Positions 44,386 through 53,585 of a stretch of DNA of 64,000 bases are shown here, one piece after another. Positions within the stretch are counted from its first letter, which is position 1; each line of letters begins with the position of its first letter. Origin of the DNA: Sporosarcina ureae DSM 2281 (GTDB lineage Bacteria; Bacillota; Bacilli; Bacillales_A; Planococcaceae); NCBI RefSeq assembly GCF_000425545.1, contig NZ_AUDQ01000007.1:62001-126000 (forward strand). The letters are read 5' to 3'. Position numbers and translations under genes: made by a program. Below the pieces are notes generated by a model. It had not been told where the DNA came from, made no database searches, and saw only the letters and a list, made by a program, of their open reading frames with translations.

Positions 44386-45576
44386 ATGGACGTAGTTGTC
44401 AACGAACAGAAATATACTACATATCGCTTTTTAGAAATCGAGGATATTAAACAGTATGTTAGAAGCCTAGATCTTTTTCCTGAACCTGAAGATATAAAAG
44501 TAATCGAAGTGAGTGATGGCAAAATCAATCACGTTTATAGATTATATAATGAATTCAGGTCCATCATTTTTAAACAAGCAGTTCCTTACGCACGAGTTGT
44601 CGGTGAGTCGATGCCTCTGCCAATTGACCGTGTACGCGTTGAAGCGGAAGTGATGGCGCTCTACGAAAAAATCATTCCGAAAAGTGTTCCTTCCGTCTTA
44701 CATCTGGACGTAGTGATGGCGGTCGTCGTGATGGAAGACATGCTTCCACTTGAAGTTGGCCGTACTGCATTAATCAATGGAAGTGAGTCCGCACATTTCG
44801 CGGCTGATATTGGCAAAATGTCAGCTGAAGTACTTTTTAAAACATCCGATTTCTACATGCCTTCTTCTGATAAAAAGGAGCTACAAGCACGATTAGCGAA
44901 CCCAGAGATGCGGCAGTTGACTGAGCAACTAGTATTTGATTGGCCTTATAGCGACCACGAGACCAATGAGTGTGAGGACGGTATGCGCAACGAGGTGAAA
45001 TTCCTCAGTCAGGATCAGCGCTTATTACTTGAAGTAGCTCAACTTAAACATAAATTTATGACAAAATCGGACGGCCTCATTCATGGCGATTTGCATAGCG
45101 GTGCAATTTTCACAGGAGAAAATCGAACGGTCATTTTCGATACGGAGTTTGCACTTTTCGGTCCATTTGGTTTCGACCTTGGACAATTCATTGCCAATCT
45201 ATTTTTGAATGGCATTGCCTTCCCTGAGTTTAAGGAAAAGCGTTTTGAACAAGCCAAAGAAACATGGTATGCATTTGTGGAAACATTTTCAAATCTGTGG
45301 CAGAACAATACAAATGAGCGCTATACGAAAGTTGATGGATTTTACACTATCATTATGGAAGAGATATTTACTGACCTCATTGGCTATGCAGGATGTGAAT
45401 TAGTACGACGAGCAATCAGCATCGCACAAATTCCAGATATGAATACCGAAGAAGATGAAGACTTGCGCATGGCCGCTAGAAAGAAAGTTTTAGAACTTGG
45501 AAAATATATGATTATGGAACGTAAACAGATCCATTCGTTAGAACAATTAAGTCAGTGGTTTCAAGCATCTAGATAA
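44386..45576 (+). CDS. mtnK: 5-methylthioribose kinase
   Basis: Phosphorylates 5-methylthioribose to its 1-phosphate in the methionine salvage pathway. 396 residues, full length. Protein-kinase-like (APH) fold with KVIEVSDGKINHVYRL near residue 38, VVVMEDMLPLE, the catalytic loop HGDLHSGAIF and IFDTEFALFGPFGFDLG holding the metal-binding acidic residues. GGAGGTTG precedes the ATG. First gene of mtnK-mtnW-mtnX-mtnD, with a predicted promoter and a terminator-like leader. Confidence 0.95.
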   Translation: MDVVVNEQKYTTYRFLEIEDIKQYVRSLDLFPEPEDIKVIEVSDGKINHVYRLYNEFRSIIFKQAVPYARVVGESMPLPIDRVRVEAEVMALYEKIIPKSVPSVLHLDVVMAVVVMEDMLPLEVGRTALINGSESAHFAADIGKMSAEVLFKTSDFYMPSSDKKELQARLANPEMRQLTEQLVFDWPYSDHETNECEDGMRNEVKFLSQDQRLLLEVAQLKHKFMTKSDGLIHGDLHSGAIFTGENRTVIFDTEFALFGPFGFDLGQFIANLFLNGIAFPEFKEKRFEQAKETWYAFVETFSNLWQNNTNERYTKVDGFYTIIMEEIFTDLIGYAGCELVRRAISIAQIPDMNTEEDEDLRMAARKKVLELGKYMIMERKQIHSLEQLSQWFQASR

Positions 45577-45596
45577 ATACTAAAGGAGGCAATTCG

Positions 45597-46790
45597 ATGG
45601 GCGTTACAGCGACCTATTTATTCCCTACTCATCCTGATCAGGAAAAAATTGCAGAACAACACGCGCTTGGGTTGACGATTGGTTCATGGACCGATATCCC
45701 CCATATTGAGCAGCAACAATTGAAACATCATAAAGGTGAAGTAGTATCAGTAGTTAAAGGCGAACAGAAAGACACGGTGACGATTTTTTATCCGTCAGCT
45801 AACTTTTCTGCGGATCTACCGGCAATTTTTACTACCGTGTACGGTAAATTATCCTTTTTCGAAGGCTATGAACTGATTGATTTGCAGTTTGACAATTCAT
45901 TACTTGCACAATTCCCTGGCCCACGTTTTGGTGTCAATGGAATTCGTGAAAAGCTCGGCGTCTATGATCGCCCACTATTAAAAGCGATTTTCAAAGGAGT
46001 TATGGGACGAGATTTATCCTTTTTCTCCACTCAACTCCAAGACTTATTAGCGGGTGGTATCGATTTGATCAAGGACGATGAAATTCTTTTCGAAAATGAA
46101 TTAACTCCTTTTCATAAACGTGTAACTATAGCTAAAGACATAATCGATCATCATTATGAGAAAACAGGTGCACATGCCTTATATGCCGTCAATTTATCAG
46201 GTAGATCTCATGAATTGCATGAAAAGGCAGAGCGCGCAACCGAACTAGGTGCGAGCGCGTTACTATTTAATGTGCATGCCTATGGTCTAGATACGCTACA
46301 ATCACTACGAGAAAACGATAACATCGGCTTACCTATCCTGGCTCACTCCGCATTGTCTGGTGTACTTGCGGGTCAAGCTGGCAGTGGATTTTCCTATCCT
46401 TTACTCGTTGGGAAGTTGACGCGTCTCGTTGGTGGGGACCTCTCACTATTCCCGAGTCCTTATGGAAATGTGGCGATCTCACGCAAAGACGCGCTAGGGA
46501 TTAATGAGGAGTTAATACAAGACAATGGCCTTGAACGAACATTTGCCGTGCCGTCTGCTGGTATTCATCCAGGAATGGTACCGCAGTTGCTTGAAGACTT
46601 CGGTGACAACTTGGTAATCAATGCAGGAGGCGGGATTTTTGGACACCCTGATGGTCCAACACCTGGCGCACAAGCTTTCCGCGCAGCAATCGATGCAAGT
46701 GTTGAACATATTCCATTACAACAAGCTGCAAAAACATCCAGCCCTTTGCGGCACGCATTAGATCATTGGGGCACTATCGACGTTACGTAA
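45597..46790 (+). CDS. mtnW: 2,3-diketo-5-methylthiopentyl-1-phosphate enolase (RuBisCO-like)
   Basis: RuBisCO-like protein that enolises DK-MTP-1-P. 397 residues. AAAGGAGG precedes the ATG, 20 bases after mtnK. RuBisCO landmarks retained: GVNGIREKLGVYDRPLLK, the carbamylated lysine region GGIDLIKDDEILFENE, FNVHAYGLD, and the phosphate-binding NAGGGIFGHPDGPTPGAQAFR. Replacement of some RuBisCO loop-6 residues is usual for MtnW and explains its lack of carboxylase activity. It should receive the product of MtnB, whose gene is absent here. Confidence 0.95.
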   Translation: MGVTATYLFPTHPDQEKIAEQHALGLTIGSWTDIPHIEQQQLKHHKGEVVSVVKGEQKDTVTIFYPSANFSADLPAIFTTVYGKLSFFEGYELIDLQFDNSLLAQFPGPRFGVNGIREKLGVYDRPLLKAIFKGVMGRDLSFFSTQLQDLLAGGIDLIKDDEILFENELTPFHKRVTIAKDIIDHHYEKTGAHALYAVNLSGRSHELHEKAERATELGASALLFNVHAYGLDTLQSLRENDNIGLPILAHSALSGVLAGQAGSGFSYPLLVGKLTRLVGGDLSLFPSPYGNVAISRKDALGINEELIQDNGLERTFAVPSAGIHPGMVPQLLEDFGDNLVINAGGGIFGHPDGPTPGAQAFRAAIDASVEHIPLQQAAKTSSPLRHALDHWGTIDVT

Positions 46791-46805
46791 AGTGGAGGGT
46801 AAACA

Positions 46806-47459
46806 ATGAGTAAAGTAGTTATTTTTTGTGACTTTGATGGAACCATTACGAAAAAAGATAATATCATTAGCATCATGAAAGAATTCGCAGTGCCTGGCTG
46901 GAAAGAGATTACAGATGATATTTTACATCAAAATATTTCGATCCAAGATGGTGTACGTCAGCTGTTTTCGTTAATTCCGAGTACGTTACAAGAGGACATT
47001 GTCTCTTTCGTAATGCGAGATGCAGAAATCAGAGAAGGATTCAGCGATTTTGTTCAGTTTACGAGGGAGCAGAATATTCCACTCTATGTTGTCAGTGGCG
47101 GGATCGATTTTTTCGTTCATCCTGTGCTTGAGCGTTTTGGACCTTTCGATCATATCTATTGCAACAAAGCGACATTTGACGAAGAACGAATTGCGATCCA
47201 TTATCCGCATGCTTGTGACGCGTACTGCACAAAGCAAGATTGTGGTTGCTGTAAACCGTCCATCATGCGCAAGCTCTCAGACGAGCAACAGACACGCATA
47301 GTCATCGGAGATTCGGTAACAGATTTTGAAGCAGCGAAATTGGCTGACGTAGTCATTGCAAGAGACTTCTTAGCGGAAACTTGCGAGAAACTGGACATTC
47401 CTTATACGCGCTTTGAAACATTTACTGATTGCATCGATATTGTGAAAGAACAACTGTAA
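46806..47459 (+). CDS. mtnX: 2-hydroxy-3-keto-5-methylthiopentenyl-1-phosphate phosphatase
   Basis: HAD-type phosphatase acting after MtnW. 217 residues. HAD motifs: FCDFDGTITKKDN (nucleophilic Asp, residues 8-20), YVVSGGIDFFVHP, and IGDSVTDFEAA for the metal site. The C-terminal part has the CDAYCTKQDCGCC cysteine-rich stretch seen in MtnX. Start follows GGAGGG, 15 bases after mtnW. Confidence 0.93.
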   Translation: MSKVVIFCDFDGTITKKDNIISIMKEFAVPGWKEITDDILHQNISIQDGVRQLFSLIPSTLQEDIVSFVMRDAEIREGFSDFVQFTREQNIPLYVVSGGIDFFVHPVLERFGPFDHIYCNKATFDEERIAIHYPHACDAYCTKQDCGCCKPSIMRKLSDEQQTRIVIGDSVTDFEAAKLADVVIARDFLAETCEKLDIPYTRFETFTDCIDIVKEQL

Positions 47460-47487
47460 TTTCAAATAGATAGGAGCGACTACTAAT

Positions 47488-48000
47488 ATGGCAACGATTA
47501 CGATTCAAGGGACGAACGAAGTGATTGAAGGACAACAAGAAGTTACCCAGTTCCTAACACAACAGGAAGTTATTTATGAACACTGGCCGATTGATCAATT
47601 ACCTGCTCATCTCCGCGAAAAGTTCAATCTGACAGATTCTGAGAAAGAAGAGATTCTTCACACTTTCAAATCGGATATTGACGCAATTTCTGAACGCCGC
47701 GGTTACAAAGCGGCAGATGTTATCTCGTTATCCAAAGACACACCGAATATTGAAGAAATGCTGAAAAACTTCGAACGGGAACATCATCATACCGACGATG
47801 AAGTCCGTTTTATCGTCAGTGGACATGGCGTGTTCGTTATCCAAGGTAAAGATCAGCGCTTTTTCGAAGTGCATCTAGATCCTGGTGATTTAATATCTGT
47901 ACCTGAAAATATTCGTCATTATTTCACCTTGGCCCCAGATCGCCAAGTAGTTGCACTTCGGATTTTCGTTACACCTGAGGGCTGGGTTGCAGTGTATTAA
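47488..48000 (+). CDS. mtnD: Acireductone dioxygenase
   Basis: Cupin-fold metal enzyme that oxidises acireductone to formate and the methionine keto-acid with iron, or off-pathway to CO with nickel. 170 residues. The metal ligands lie in REHHHTDDEVRF (two His and Glu) and the later H in FEVHLDPGD. Landmarks KFNLTDSEKEEIL, GRR-like ISERRGYKAAD and PDRQVVALRIFVTPEGW. TAGGAGCG precedes the ATG, 28 bases after mtnX, with no room for mtnB between. Confidence 0.94.
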   Translation: MATITIQGTNEVIEGQQEVTQFLTQQEVIYEHWPIDQLPAHLREKFNLTDSEKEEILHTFKSDIDAISERRGYKAADVISLSKDTPNIEEMLKNFEREHHHTDDEVRFIVSGHGVFVIQGKDQRFFEVHLDPGDLISVPENIRHYFTLAPDRQVVALRIFVTPEGWVAVY

Positions 48001-48024
48001 TTTGAAAATTACTGTTCAAAATGA

Positions 48025-48058
48025 AAAGCATCTTTTCTCATATGAGAAAAGGTGCTTT
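48025..48058 (+). terminator. Probable terminator of the mtn operon
   Basis: AAAGCATCTTTTCTC and GAGAAAAGGTGCTTT form a 15-bp stem (one G-T pair) with a short ATAT loop. The downstream T run is weak. Confidence 0.75.
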
Positions 48059-48060
48059 CG

Positions 48061-48548
48061 ATATATCTAGAAAAATTAGACGGAAACGGTTACACAGAAA
48101 AAATATGTAATAAATCGAAAAAATACCAGACTGAAGCACCTTACATGACAATTGAACTCTAACGAGCAATTCAACTTCTTAAAAGTAAATAACTGGTAGA
48201 CTTGACGCACGCATTCGGGCCCACTTCCCCTCACTTTTCTATTTTTTACGCAGCATAATTTGAAACACTCCTCACGCCCGATGACGGATTCTTCGCCCAA
48301 ACCCGAAAAAGCTTCTCGTTTTCTCGTACGTAGTCTTTACATATTGCCGTAAATAATAAAAGGTGTTGCTGTGCGCATTTCAGCGTTTGCAATACCTTTT
48401 CTATTTTATTTATTATGATTGCTGAAACCTATAACTTCCGTGATTTAATATTTCTTGTATTCCGCAATAATTTATCTGATTATTGTGTGTACTAACTCCG
48501 TTAAGGGTATGTACTGAATAGAGAGTAAAAATGAGTGAGGTGAGTTAA
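48061..48548. other. Gap without a recognisable gene
   Basis: About 490 bases with no coding frame that I would defend. An additional terminator-like hairpin sits at 48358-48400 (AAAAGGTGTTGC with GCAATACCTTTT, then CTATTTTATT), which suggests a short transcript or a lost gene in 48061-48357. The sequence CGGAAACGGTTACACAG near 48081 is loosely cre-like but not a full match. The ribosome site of the next gene is at its end. Confidence 0.4.
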
Positions 48549-50969
48549 TTGGCAAATTTCAACGAAGAATCCATAAAACTACAAGCGGAGTTACAATCTA
48601 AAGATCTAAAAAAAGCGGTAGACTACTCGATGTTTTCATTCGAATCAACAGAACAAGTAGAAAAGCTGACAAATATTGTTGGTCAACAACGCGCGCGGTC
48701 CGTGATGAATTTTGGCTTGCACGTGAATAAACCCGGATATAATTTATACGTCGCGGGAATAGAAGGCGTCGGGAAAACCTCGTTTGTCACTACCGTCGTA
48801 AATGACTTTTCAAAGAAAGAAGCTACCCTTTTTGACTGGTGTTATGTAAATAACTTTGAAGACGAGTACAAACCTAAAGTGCTAAAACTTCCCGTCGGAT
48901 TGGGGAAGCAACTTCAAAAATCGATGGAAGACCTGTTGAAGGATTTAAAAGTAGATATCCCCACTGCTTTTAATGAAGAAAATCGATTAGAGAATCGTTC
49001 ATCGATCATTCGAAAGTATAAAGATCAAGTGGACCAAGTGTATAAACAGACCAATGAAATAGCTACAGAGAATGGATTTATACTTAAACAGTCCGATTCC
49101 ACGATTGCTACAATTCCGATTGGTGAGGACGGAAAACCTATAAGTGAGGAAGCTTATAACTTATTGAATGAGGAACAACTGGCAGCTATTGAAAGTAAAT
49201 CTGCCAAATTACAAGAAATTATTCTAGATGCGACGAAAACCATACTTCATTTTGAACAGGATTTGAAAAAATCGTTGGCACGCTTTGATCATCAGACGGC
49301 TATTACGACTATCGATTTTCATATTGATGAATTAAAAAAGAACTACAAAGACTGTCCTGAAGTGATGCACTATATTATAGCAGTACGAAAAGATCTCGTT
49401 AATAACTTTCACGCGTTTTTACCCAGTCCATCTAAAAAGGATGAAAAGCAGCTAGGCAATCTGTTCAAAGACGAAAATCAAGCGCTAAAAAAATATACGA
49501 TTAACGTGCTAGTTGATAATAGTGAAACGACAGGCATGCCTGTTATATCAGCAGACAACCCTACCTTTTATAACATAATGGGTAAAGTGGAATATGAAAA
49601 TCGAATGGGTGTCATGAGTACTGATTTCACGAAAATTAAACCGGGCTATTTGCATGAAGCGAACGGAGGGTATCTTCTCATTCAAGCAAAGGATATTTTT
49701 TCAAAAAGACAGTCTTGGGAAGGATTAAAAAGAGCATTATTGATCCATAAATTACAAATTGAGAATATTGGTGAACACGCAAGCATCATTGCTACCGCAT
49801 CCGTAAATCCAGACCCGATTCATCTCAATGTAAAAGTGATTATTATTGGAAATATGGATATTTATCAAGTTCTTTATCATCATGATGAAGATTTTCGTAA
49901 ACTATTTAAAATTCGTGTAGACTTTGATGTGGAAATGAAATACAACCAAGATAATATTGCAGGGCTAGTAAGTTTCATTCATACCCATTGCAAAAAACAC
50001 GAACTTCGACATTTTGATCCGACAGCTGTGGCAAAAATCATTGAATACAGCTCGCGTATCGCTGGCGATCAAAATAAATTGTCCACTCGCTTTAATTTAC
50101 AAGTAGAATTACTCTACGAAGCGGATACATGGGCAGGAATAATGGGAGACGAACTTGTTTCGGCCAAACATATTGAAAAAGCTATTCAGGAAAAGAGATA
50201 TCGCTCGAACTTATATGAAGAAAAAATTCAAGCGAGTATTGAAGAAGGAAGTATTTTGATTGATACGACTGGAGAGAAGATTGGACAAGTAAATGGCTTG
50301 GCAGTCTATGATTTAGGGCAATATCATTTTGGTAAACCCTCACGTATTACAGCCACTACATTTATGGGAAAGAAAGGCTTTGTCAATATTGAAAGAGAAA
50401 GCCAAATGAGCGGTAACACGCATAATAAAGGTGTGTATATATTAGGTGGCTATTTAGGTCAAAAATTCGCTCAAAAGTATCCATTAGTACTGACTGCACA
50501 TATCGCTTTTGAACAGTCCTATGGTGGCGTGGATGGTGATAGTGCGTCAAGCACAGAATTATATGCAATTCTCTCAAGCCTGGCAGAAATACCAATTAAG
50601 CAAGGATTAGCTGTAACTGGATCTGTCAATCAAAACGGAGAAATTCAGCCAATCGGCGGCGTTAATGAAAAAATTGAAGGCTTCTATAATGTATGTAAAA
50701 GTAGAGGACTAACAGGTGAACAAGGCGTCCTCATCCCCCATCAAAATGTGAAAAATTTGATGCTGAATGACGAGGTCATTGAATCTGTTCGTGTTGGACA
50801 GTTCCATATTTATAAAGTGCGCACGATTGAAGAAGGAATAGAAATTTTAACTGGTGTACCGGCTGGACATCCGAATGAACATGGAGACTATGACATAGAA
50901 ACCGTCTATGGAAAAGCTGCAGCGAAATTACGTATGTTTATGGAGTTTTCTAGAGAACAGGAGAAATGA
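48549..50969 (+). CDS. Lon-like ATP-dependent protease, YcbZ/LonC type
   Basis: 806-residue protease of the Lon superfamily with the YcbZ (LrhA/LonC-like) layout rather than LonA: a short N terminus, P-loop AGIEGVGKTSF (about 69-79), a long inserted helical and beta region (about 130-320), then the rest of the AAA domain and a C-terminal Lon protease domain. The dyad is Ser665 in DGDSASSTE and Lys708 in GGVNEKIEGF. The position expected for Walker B reads GGYLLIQAKD, so ATP hydrolysis may be altered. The start is TTG with GAGGTGAG eight bases upstream. Monocistronic, with a strong terminator. Targets unknown. Confidence 0.88.
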   Translation: MANFNEESIKLQAELQSKDLKKAVDYSMFSFESTEQVEKLTNIVGQQRARSVMNFGLHVNKPGYNLYVAGIEGVGKTSFVTTVVNDFSKKEATLFDWCYVNNFEDEYKPKVLKLPVGLGKQLQKSMEDLLKDLKVDIPTAFNEENRLENRSSIIRKYKDQVDQVYKQTNEIATENGFILKQSDSTIATIPIGEDGKPISEEAYNLLNEEQLAAIESKSAKLQEIILDATKTILHFEQDLKKSLARFDHQTAITTIDFHIDELKKNYKDCPEVMHYIIAVRKDLVNNFHAFLPSPSKKDEKQLGNLFKDENQALKKYTINVLVDNSETTGMPVISADNPTFYNIMGKVEYENRMGVMSTDFTKIKPGYLHEANGGYLLIQAKDIFSKRQSWEGLKRALLIHKLQIENIGEHASIIATASVNPDPIHLNVKVIIIGNMDIYQVLYHHDEDFRKLFKIRVDFDVEMKYNQDNIAGLVSFIHTHCKKHELRHFDPTAVAKIIEYSSRIAGDQNKLSTRFNLQVELLYEADTWAGIMGDELVSAKHIEKAIQEKRYRSNLYEEKIQASIEEGSILIDTTGEKIGQVNGLAVYDLGQYHFGKPSRITATTFMGKKGFVNIERESQMSGNTHNKGVYILGGYLGQKFAQKYPLVLTAHIAFEQSYGGVDGDSASSTELYAILSSLAEIPIKQGLAVTGSVNQNGEIQPIGGVNEKIEGFYNVCKSRGLTGEQGVLIPHQNVKNLMLNDEVIESVRVGQFHIYKVRTIEEGIEILTGVPAGHPNEHGDYDIETVYGKAAAKLRMFMEFSREQEK

Positions 50970-50987
50970 AAAAGGATCTGCGTATGA

Positions 50988-51022
50988 AATGCTTGTGAGG
51001 GTTACACCTCACAAGCGTTTTT
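50988..51022 (+). terminator. Intrinsic terminator of the Lon-like gene
   Basis: GCTTGTGAGG and CCTCACAAGC perfect 10-bp stem, six-base loop, GTTTTT tail. Confidence 0.95.
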
Positions 51023-51213
51023 AGTGCAGATCAATCCTTTGATTACAAAACTACAGAGACGTCTCACTATTCAGTCAATAGTAATAGAGCACCAAAATAC
51101 TCCTATGTATTTCCAATTAGCTTACATTTTCAAGTCATTTCTGTTACATCTCCTTCAAAGTTGACGAAAGGTTGTACAATGAATGTACGATAGTTTTCTC
51201 GAGGAGCCTGATT

Positions 51214-52272
51214 ATGAATAAGAAACGTTTAACCTGGGTAGATGTCACCAAAGGTTTTTTAATGATTCTTGTCGTCATTGGACATTATCCTGGACAGTTG
51301 GATTTCCCACTTGTTAAGTATATTTACTGGTTTCACATGCCAGCTTTCTTCATTTTAAGCGGATTGTTTTTCAAGCCTGTAGTTGAAAAAAGTTTAATGA
51401 AAATTTCGATTCAAAAACGGTTCATGCAGTTGATTGTTCCTTATTTATTTTTCCTCGTCAGCATTACGCTAATCCGTTACGGGATAGAGATTGGTTCGGG
51501 CAACAAAGACTTATCATGGTATGTAAATGATATGTGGACACTTGTTGTCGGCGGACGTTTTGTACGGGGGGCCTATGGTGTATTCTGGTTTGTTACGACG
51601 CTATTCTTTACGTATTTGTTTTTCTTATGGATGACTAAAAACTTTAACCGCACGAAACAACTTATTATATTAGCCGTTTTTTATAGTATCGCCCACTTTG
51701 AAAGCTTGTTCGCTATGCATGTCATTGGGGGTTCCCCATCTGAAGCGGCGCAAACGATCCCGATGATTTGGAACATCGATGTCGCACTGATGGCAGTTGT
51801 CTATTTTTCACTCGGCTATTACTTGAAGAGTTTTTGGATGAATGTCTCGCATAAATGGTTGATTGCTGGTGTGCTCGTTAGTATATCAGCCGTTTTACTC
51901 GATAATTATAACGTCATTGACTATCACTTGAGTATGAAATTTTTACGCTACGACCATTTCGTCTTAGACTTGATCATCCCGCTTTCTTTTACAGTTGTGT
52001 TGGTTGGTATTTTCCAACTCATAGCAGCTAAATCATCGTTAAATTGGCTACAAAAAATTGAAAAGCATTCCTTGACCATTATGTATTTGCATATCTTTAC
52101 AGATATTTTATTAAATGATTACTTTACGTATGGGGTCATTGGATTCACCGCATTCGGTTTATTCGTTCCCATTGTAGTTTCGATCATTATCCAAAAGTTT
52201 CTACCACATGGAAAGCTATTGCTCGGTGGATTTTCACAGAAAAAGGCCAGTTCAAATCGCGCCGTGACGTAA
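51214..52272 (+). CDS. Acyltransferase family membrane protein (acyltransferase 3)
   Basis: About ten-helix membrane O-acyltransferase of 352 residues. I chose the ATG at 51214, preceded by CGAGGAGCC. The family signature at the N terminus is clear: RLTWVDVTKGFLMILVVIGH (residues 4-23) and the following WFHMPAFFILSGLFF with conserved His and Pro. Members acetylate or succinylate exopolysaccharide, teichoic acid or peptidoglycan sugars; without a C-terminal SGNH domain it is not a full OatA. The substrate is unknown. It ends in a shared hairpin with the convergent gene. Confidence 0.9.
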   Translation: MNKKRLTWVDVTKGFLMILVVIGHYPGQLDFPLVKYIYWFHMPAFFILSGLFFKPVVEKSLMKISIQKRFMQLIVPYLFFLVSITLIRYGIEIGSGNKDLSWYVNDMWTLVVGGRFVRGAYGVFWFVTTLFFTYLFFLWMTKNFNRTKQLIILAVFYSIAHFESLFAMHVIGGSPSEAAQTIPMIWNIDVALMAVVYFSLGYYLKSFWMNVSHKWLIAGVLVSISAVLLDNYNVIDYHLSMKFLRYDHFVLDLIIPLSFTVVLVGIFQLIAAKSSLNWLQKIEKHSLTIMYLHIFTDILLNDYFTYGVIGFTAFGLFVPIVVSIIIQKFLPHGKLLLGGFSQKKASSNRAVT

Positions 52273-52340
52273 AAAGCACCTGTGCACGAAACTTTCATGA
52301 ATGTTTATACCTTCATGAGAGTTTCCGACACAGGTGCTTT
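52272..52340. repeat. Dispersed hairpin repeat, copy A
   Basis: About 69 bases: AAAAGCACCTGTG ... TTCATGAATGTTTATACC ... CACAGGTGCTTT, folding into a long imperfect hairpin that could terminate transcription from both sides. It shares sequence inside the loop as well as the stem with the elements at 53011-53082 and 58415-58481. Confidence 0.75.
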
Positions 52341-52899
52341 AACTATTACATGCTAATAAAACATGAACGGCAGCTATCATTATCGCCGCTGTTAACAAGC
52401 CTATATGGATATCGCGAAGAGGTTTCGCTTTCCTCCTTTTCATATACGATGCTCCGAACATACCACCAATCACAGCTGCAACTAGTGAAATCGTGCCGAT
52501 CCATTCAACCAAACCAAACTCGCCTTCAGACCAAAATAATAAAACACCGTGCCAGGCAACTATGGAGAAAACGGTAATTCCGATTGGCATATGTAACTTT
52601 CTCAGAGCAGCTAGCAGTGACACTAACCTATTCCTTAATTCTTTTCTTTTTCGCACAACCATAGGTATGATTTTTTTAGCAGGATAAAGCGCAACTGGCA
52701 CCGCAGCTAGAGCAATACCCATCCAACCCATAAACTTCCCTATCTCTTCACCAAGATCATCTTCATCATTATGGCCAACTGAACCAGAATGAACATCTCC
52801 GAAAACAATCATCGGCGTTAACAAAATGATACAAATAGCAAATATGTATAAAGTCGATTTTTTTATACTATATACCTCCAATCGATATGTTTTCATCAT
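52339..52899 (-). CDS. Four-helix membrane protein, predicted b-type haem binder (ferric-reductase-like)
   Basis: 186-residue membrane protein, not recognised by name. An N-terminal signal-like segment (17-34) is followed by an acidic loop (VHSGSVGHNDEDD), then four hydrophobic helices (about 52-72, 94-115, 124-147, 160-181). Helices two and four each have a His-x13-His pair (HMPIGITVFSIVAWH and HIGLLTAAIMIAAVH), the haem-ligand arrangement of ferric reductase-like and cytochrome b561-like domains. Start uncertain: the ATG at 52899 has a poor ribosome site, whereas a good GGAGG lies inside the frame at 52879-52875, eight bases before an ATA codon. Confidence 0.7.
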   Translation of the reverse strand: MMKTYRLEVYSIKKSTLYIFAICIILLTPMIVFGDVHSGSVGHNDEDDLGEEIGKFMGWMGIALAAVPVALYPAKKIIPMVVRKRKELRNRLVSLLAALRKLHMPIGITVFSIVAWHGVLLFWSEGEFGLVEWIGTISLVAAVIGGMFGASYMKRRKAKPLRDIHIGLLTAAIMIAAVHVLLACNS

Positions 52900-53010
52900 T
52901 TATATTTATTCCCAATGAGTATCCACTGTTACTGAATTCCATCTACTTTAATGTATTTATCCTTAACATTTTTTACTTAATAAAGTCAAATATACATTAT
53001 TCACTAATAA

Positions 53011-53082
53011 AAAAATATCCGTACACAAAACTTTCATGAATCGTTAAACATTCATGTCTGTTTTGTAGCACAGATACTTTTT
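53011..53082. repeat. Dispersed hairpin repeat, copy B
   Basis: AAAAATATCCGTACACAAAAC ... TTCATGAATCGTTAAACATTCATG ... AGCACAGATACTTTTT. The most diverged copy. It lies just after the stop of the minus-strand gene at 53100, where it probably serves as terminator. Confidence 0.65.
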
Positions 53083-53099
53083 ACTAACACAACTATGAA

Positions 53100-53546
53100 T
53101 TACTCCGACTTCTGTGTTTTCAAACCTTCAATAGCACACATTATATTTTTGTAGTAATCTGAACGGATAGTAAACCCGCTACATTCTTCATGTGTCGTAC
53201 AGGAAAACCAAGCAAAACCATTCTTCATAAAGGTTAAATCCTCAGGTAAATGAGGAGCTACCCAGTCATACAAAGTATTGGCGTGGTGTTTTAATAACTC
53301 GCATGTTCTTTCGTTTGATTCCATCACGTAGACGGTTGCAGCCGGACCTTTTGTCACCGTATTCGCCCACTCATTCGTTTTATAAGTTTCCGTAGTGTAC
53401 GGTTTGAATTGGTCCAGTATGTCTTGATTATAAGTAAGTTCTTTCCGTGTGACGAAATAAAATGTATCCGAATGATCACATAACACGTTGATCATGTTTC
53501 TATATAGCTCACCCGTAGGATTCACCGTTATATCCCAGTACTCCAT
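53100..53546 (-). CDS. Uncharacterised protein
   Basis: 148-residue soluble protein with no recognised family. Start ATG at 53546 with AAGAGGTGG upstream. It has many aromatic residues and four or five cysteines (VLCDHSD, RTCELLKHH, FSCTTHEECSGF, NIMCAIE). The ending EECSGFTIRSDYYKNIMCAIEG is the best query for a search. Single-gene unit, downstream of a small DUF3953-like gene. In this accessory stretch an immunity-type protein is one possibility, but there is no toxin gene beside it. Confidence 0.7.
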   Translation of the reverse strand: MEYWDITVNPTGELYRNMINVLCDHSDTFYFVTRKELTYNQDILDQFKPYTTETYKTNEWANTVTKGPAATVYVMESNERTCELLKHHANTLYDWVAPHLPEDLTFMKNGFAWFSCTTHEECSGFTIRSDYYKNIMCAIEGLKTQKSE

Positions 53547-53585
53547 CACTCCACCTCTTTTCCTGTAGAATACTCCAAACGTCTA

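Noticed and set aside
48076-48300. 74-codon minus-strand frame after the mtn operon
   Set aside because: TTG start without a ribosome site, composition unlike a folded protein, no recognisable family.
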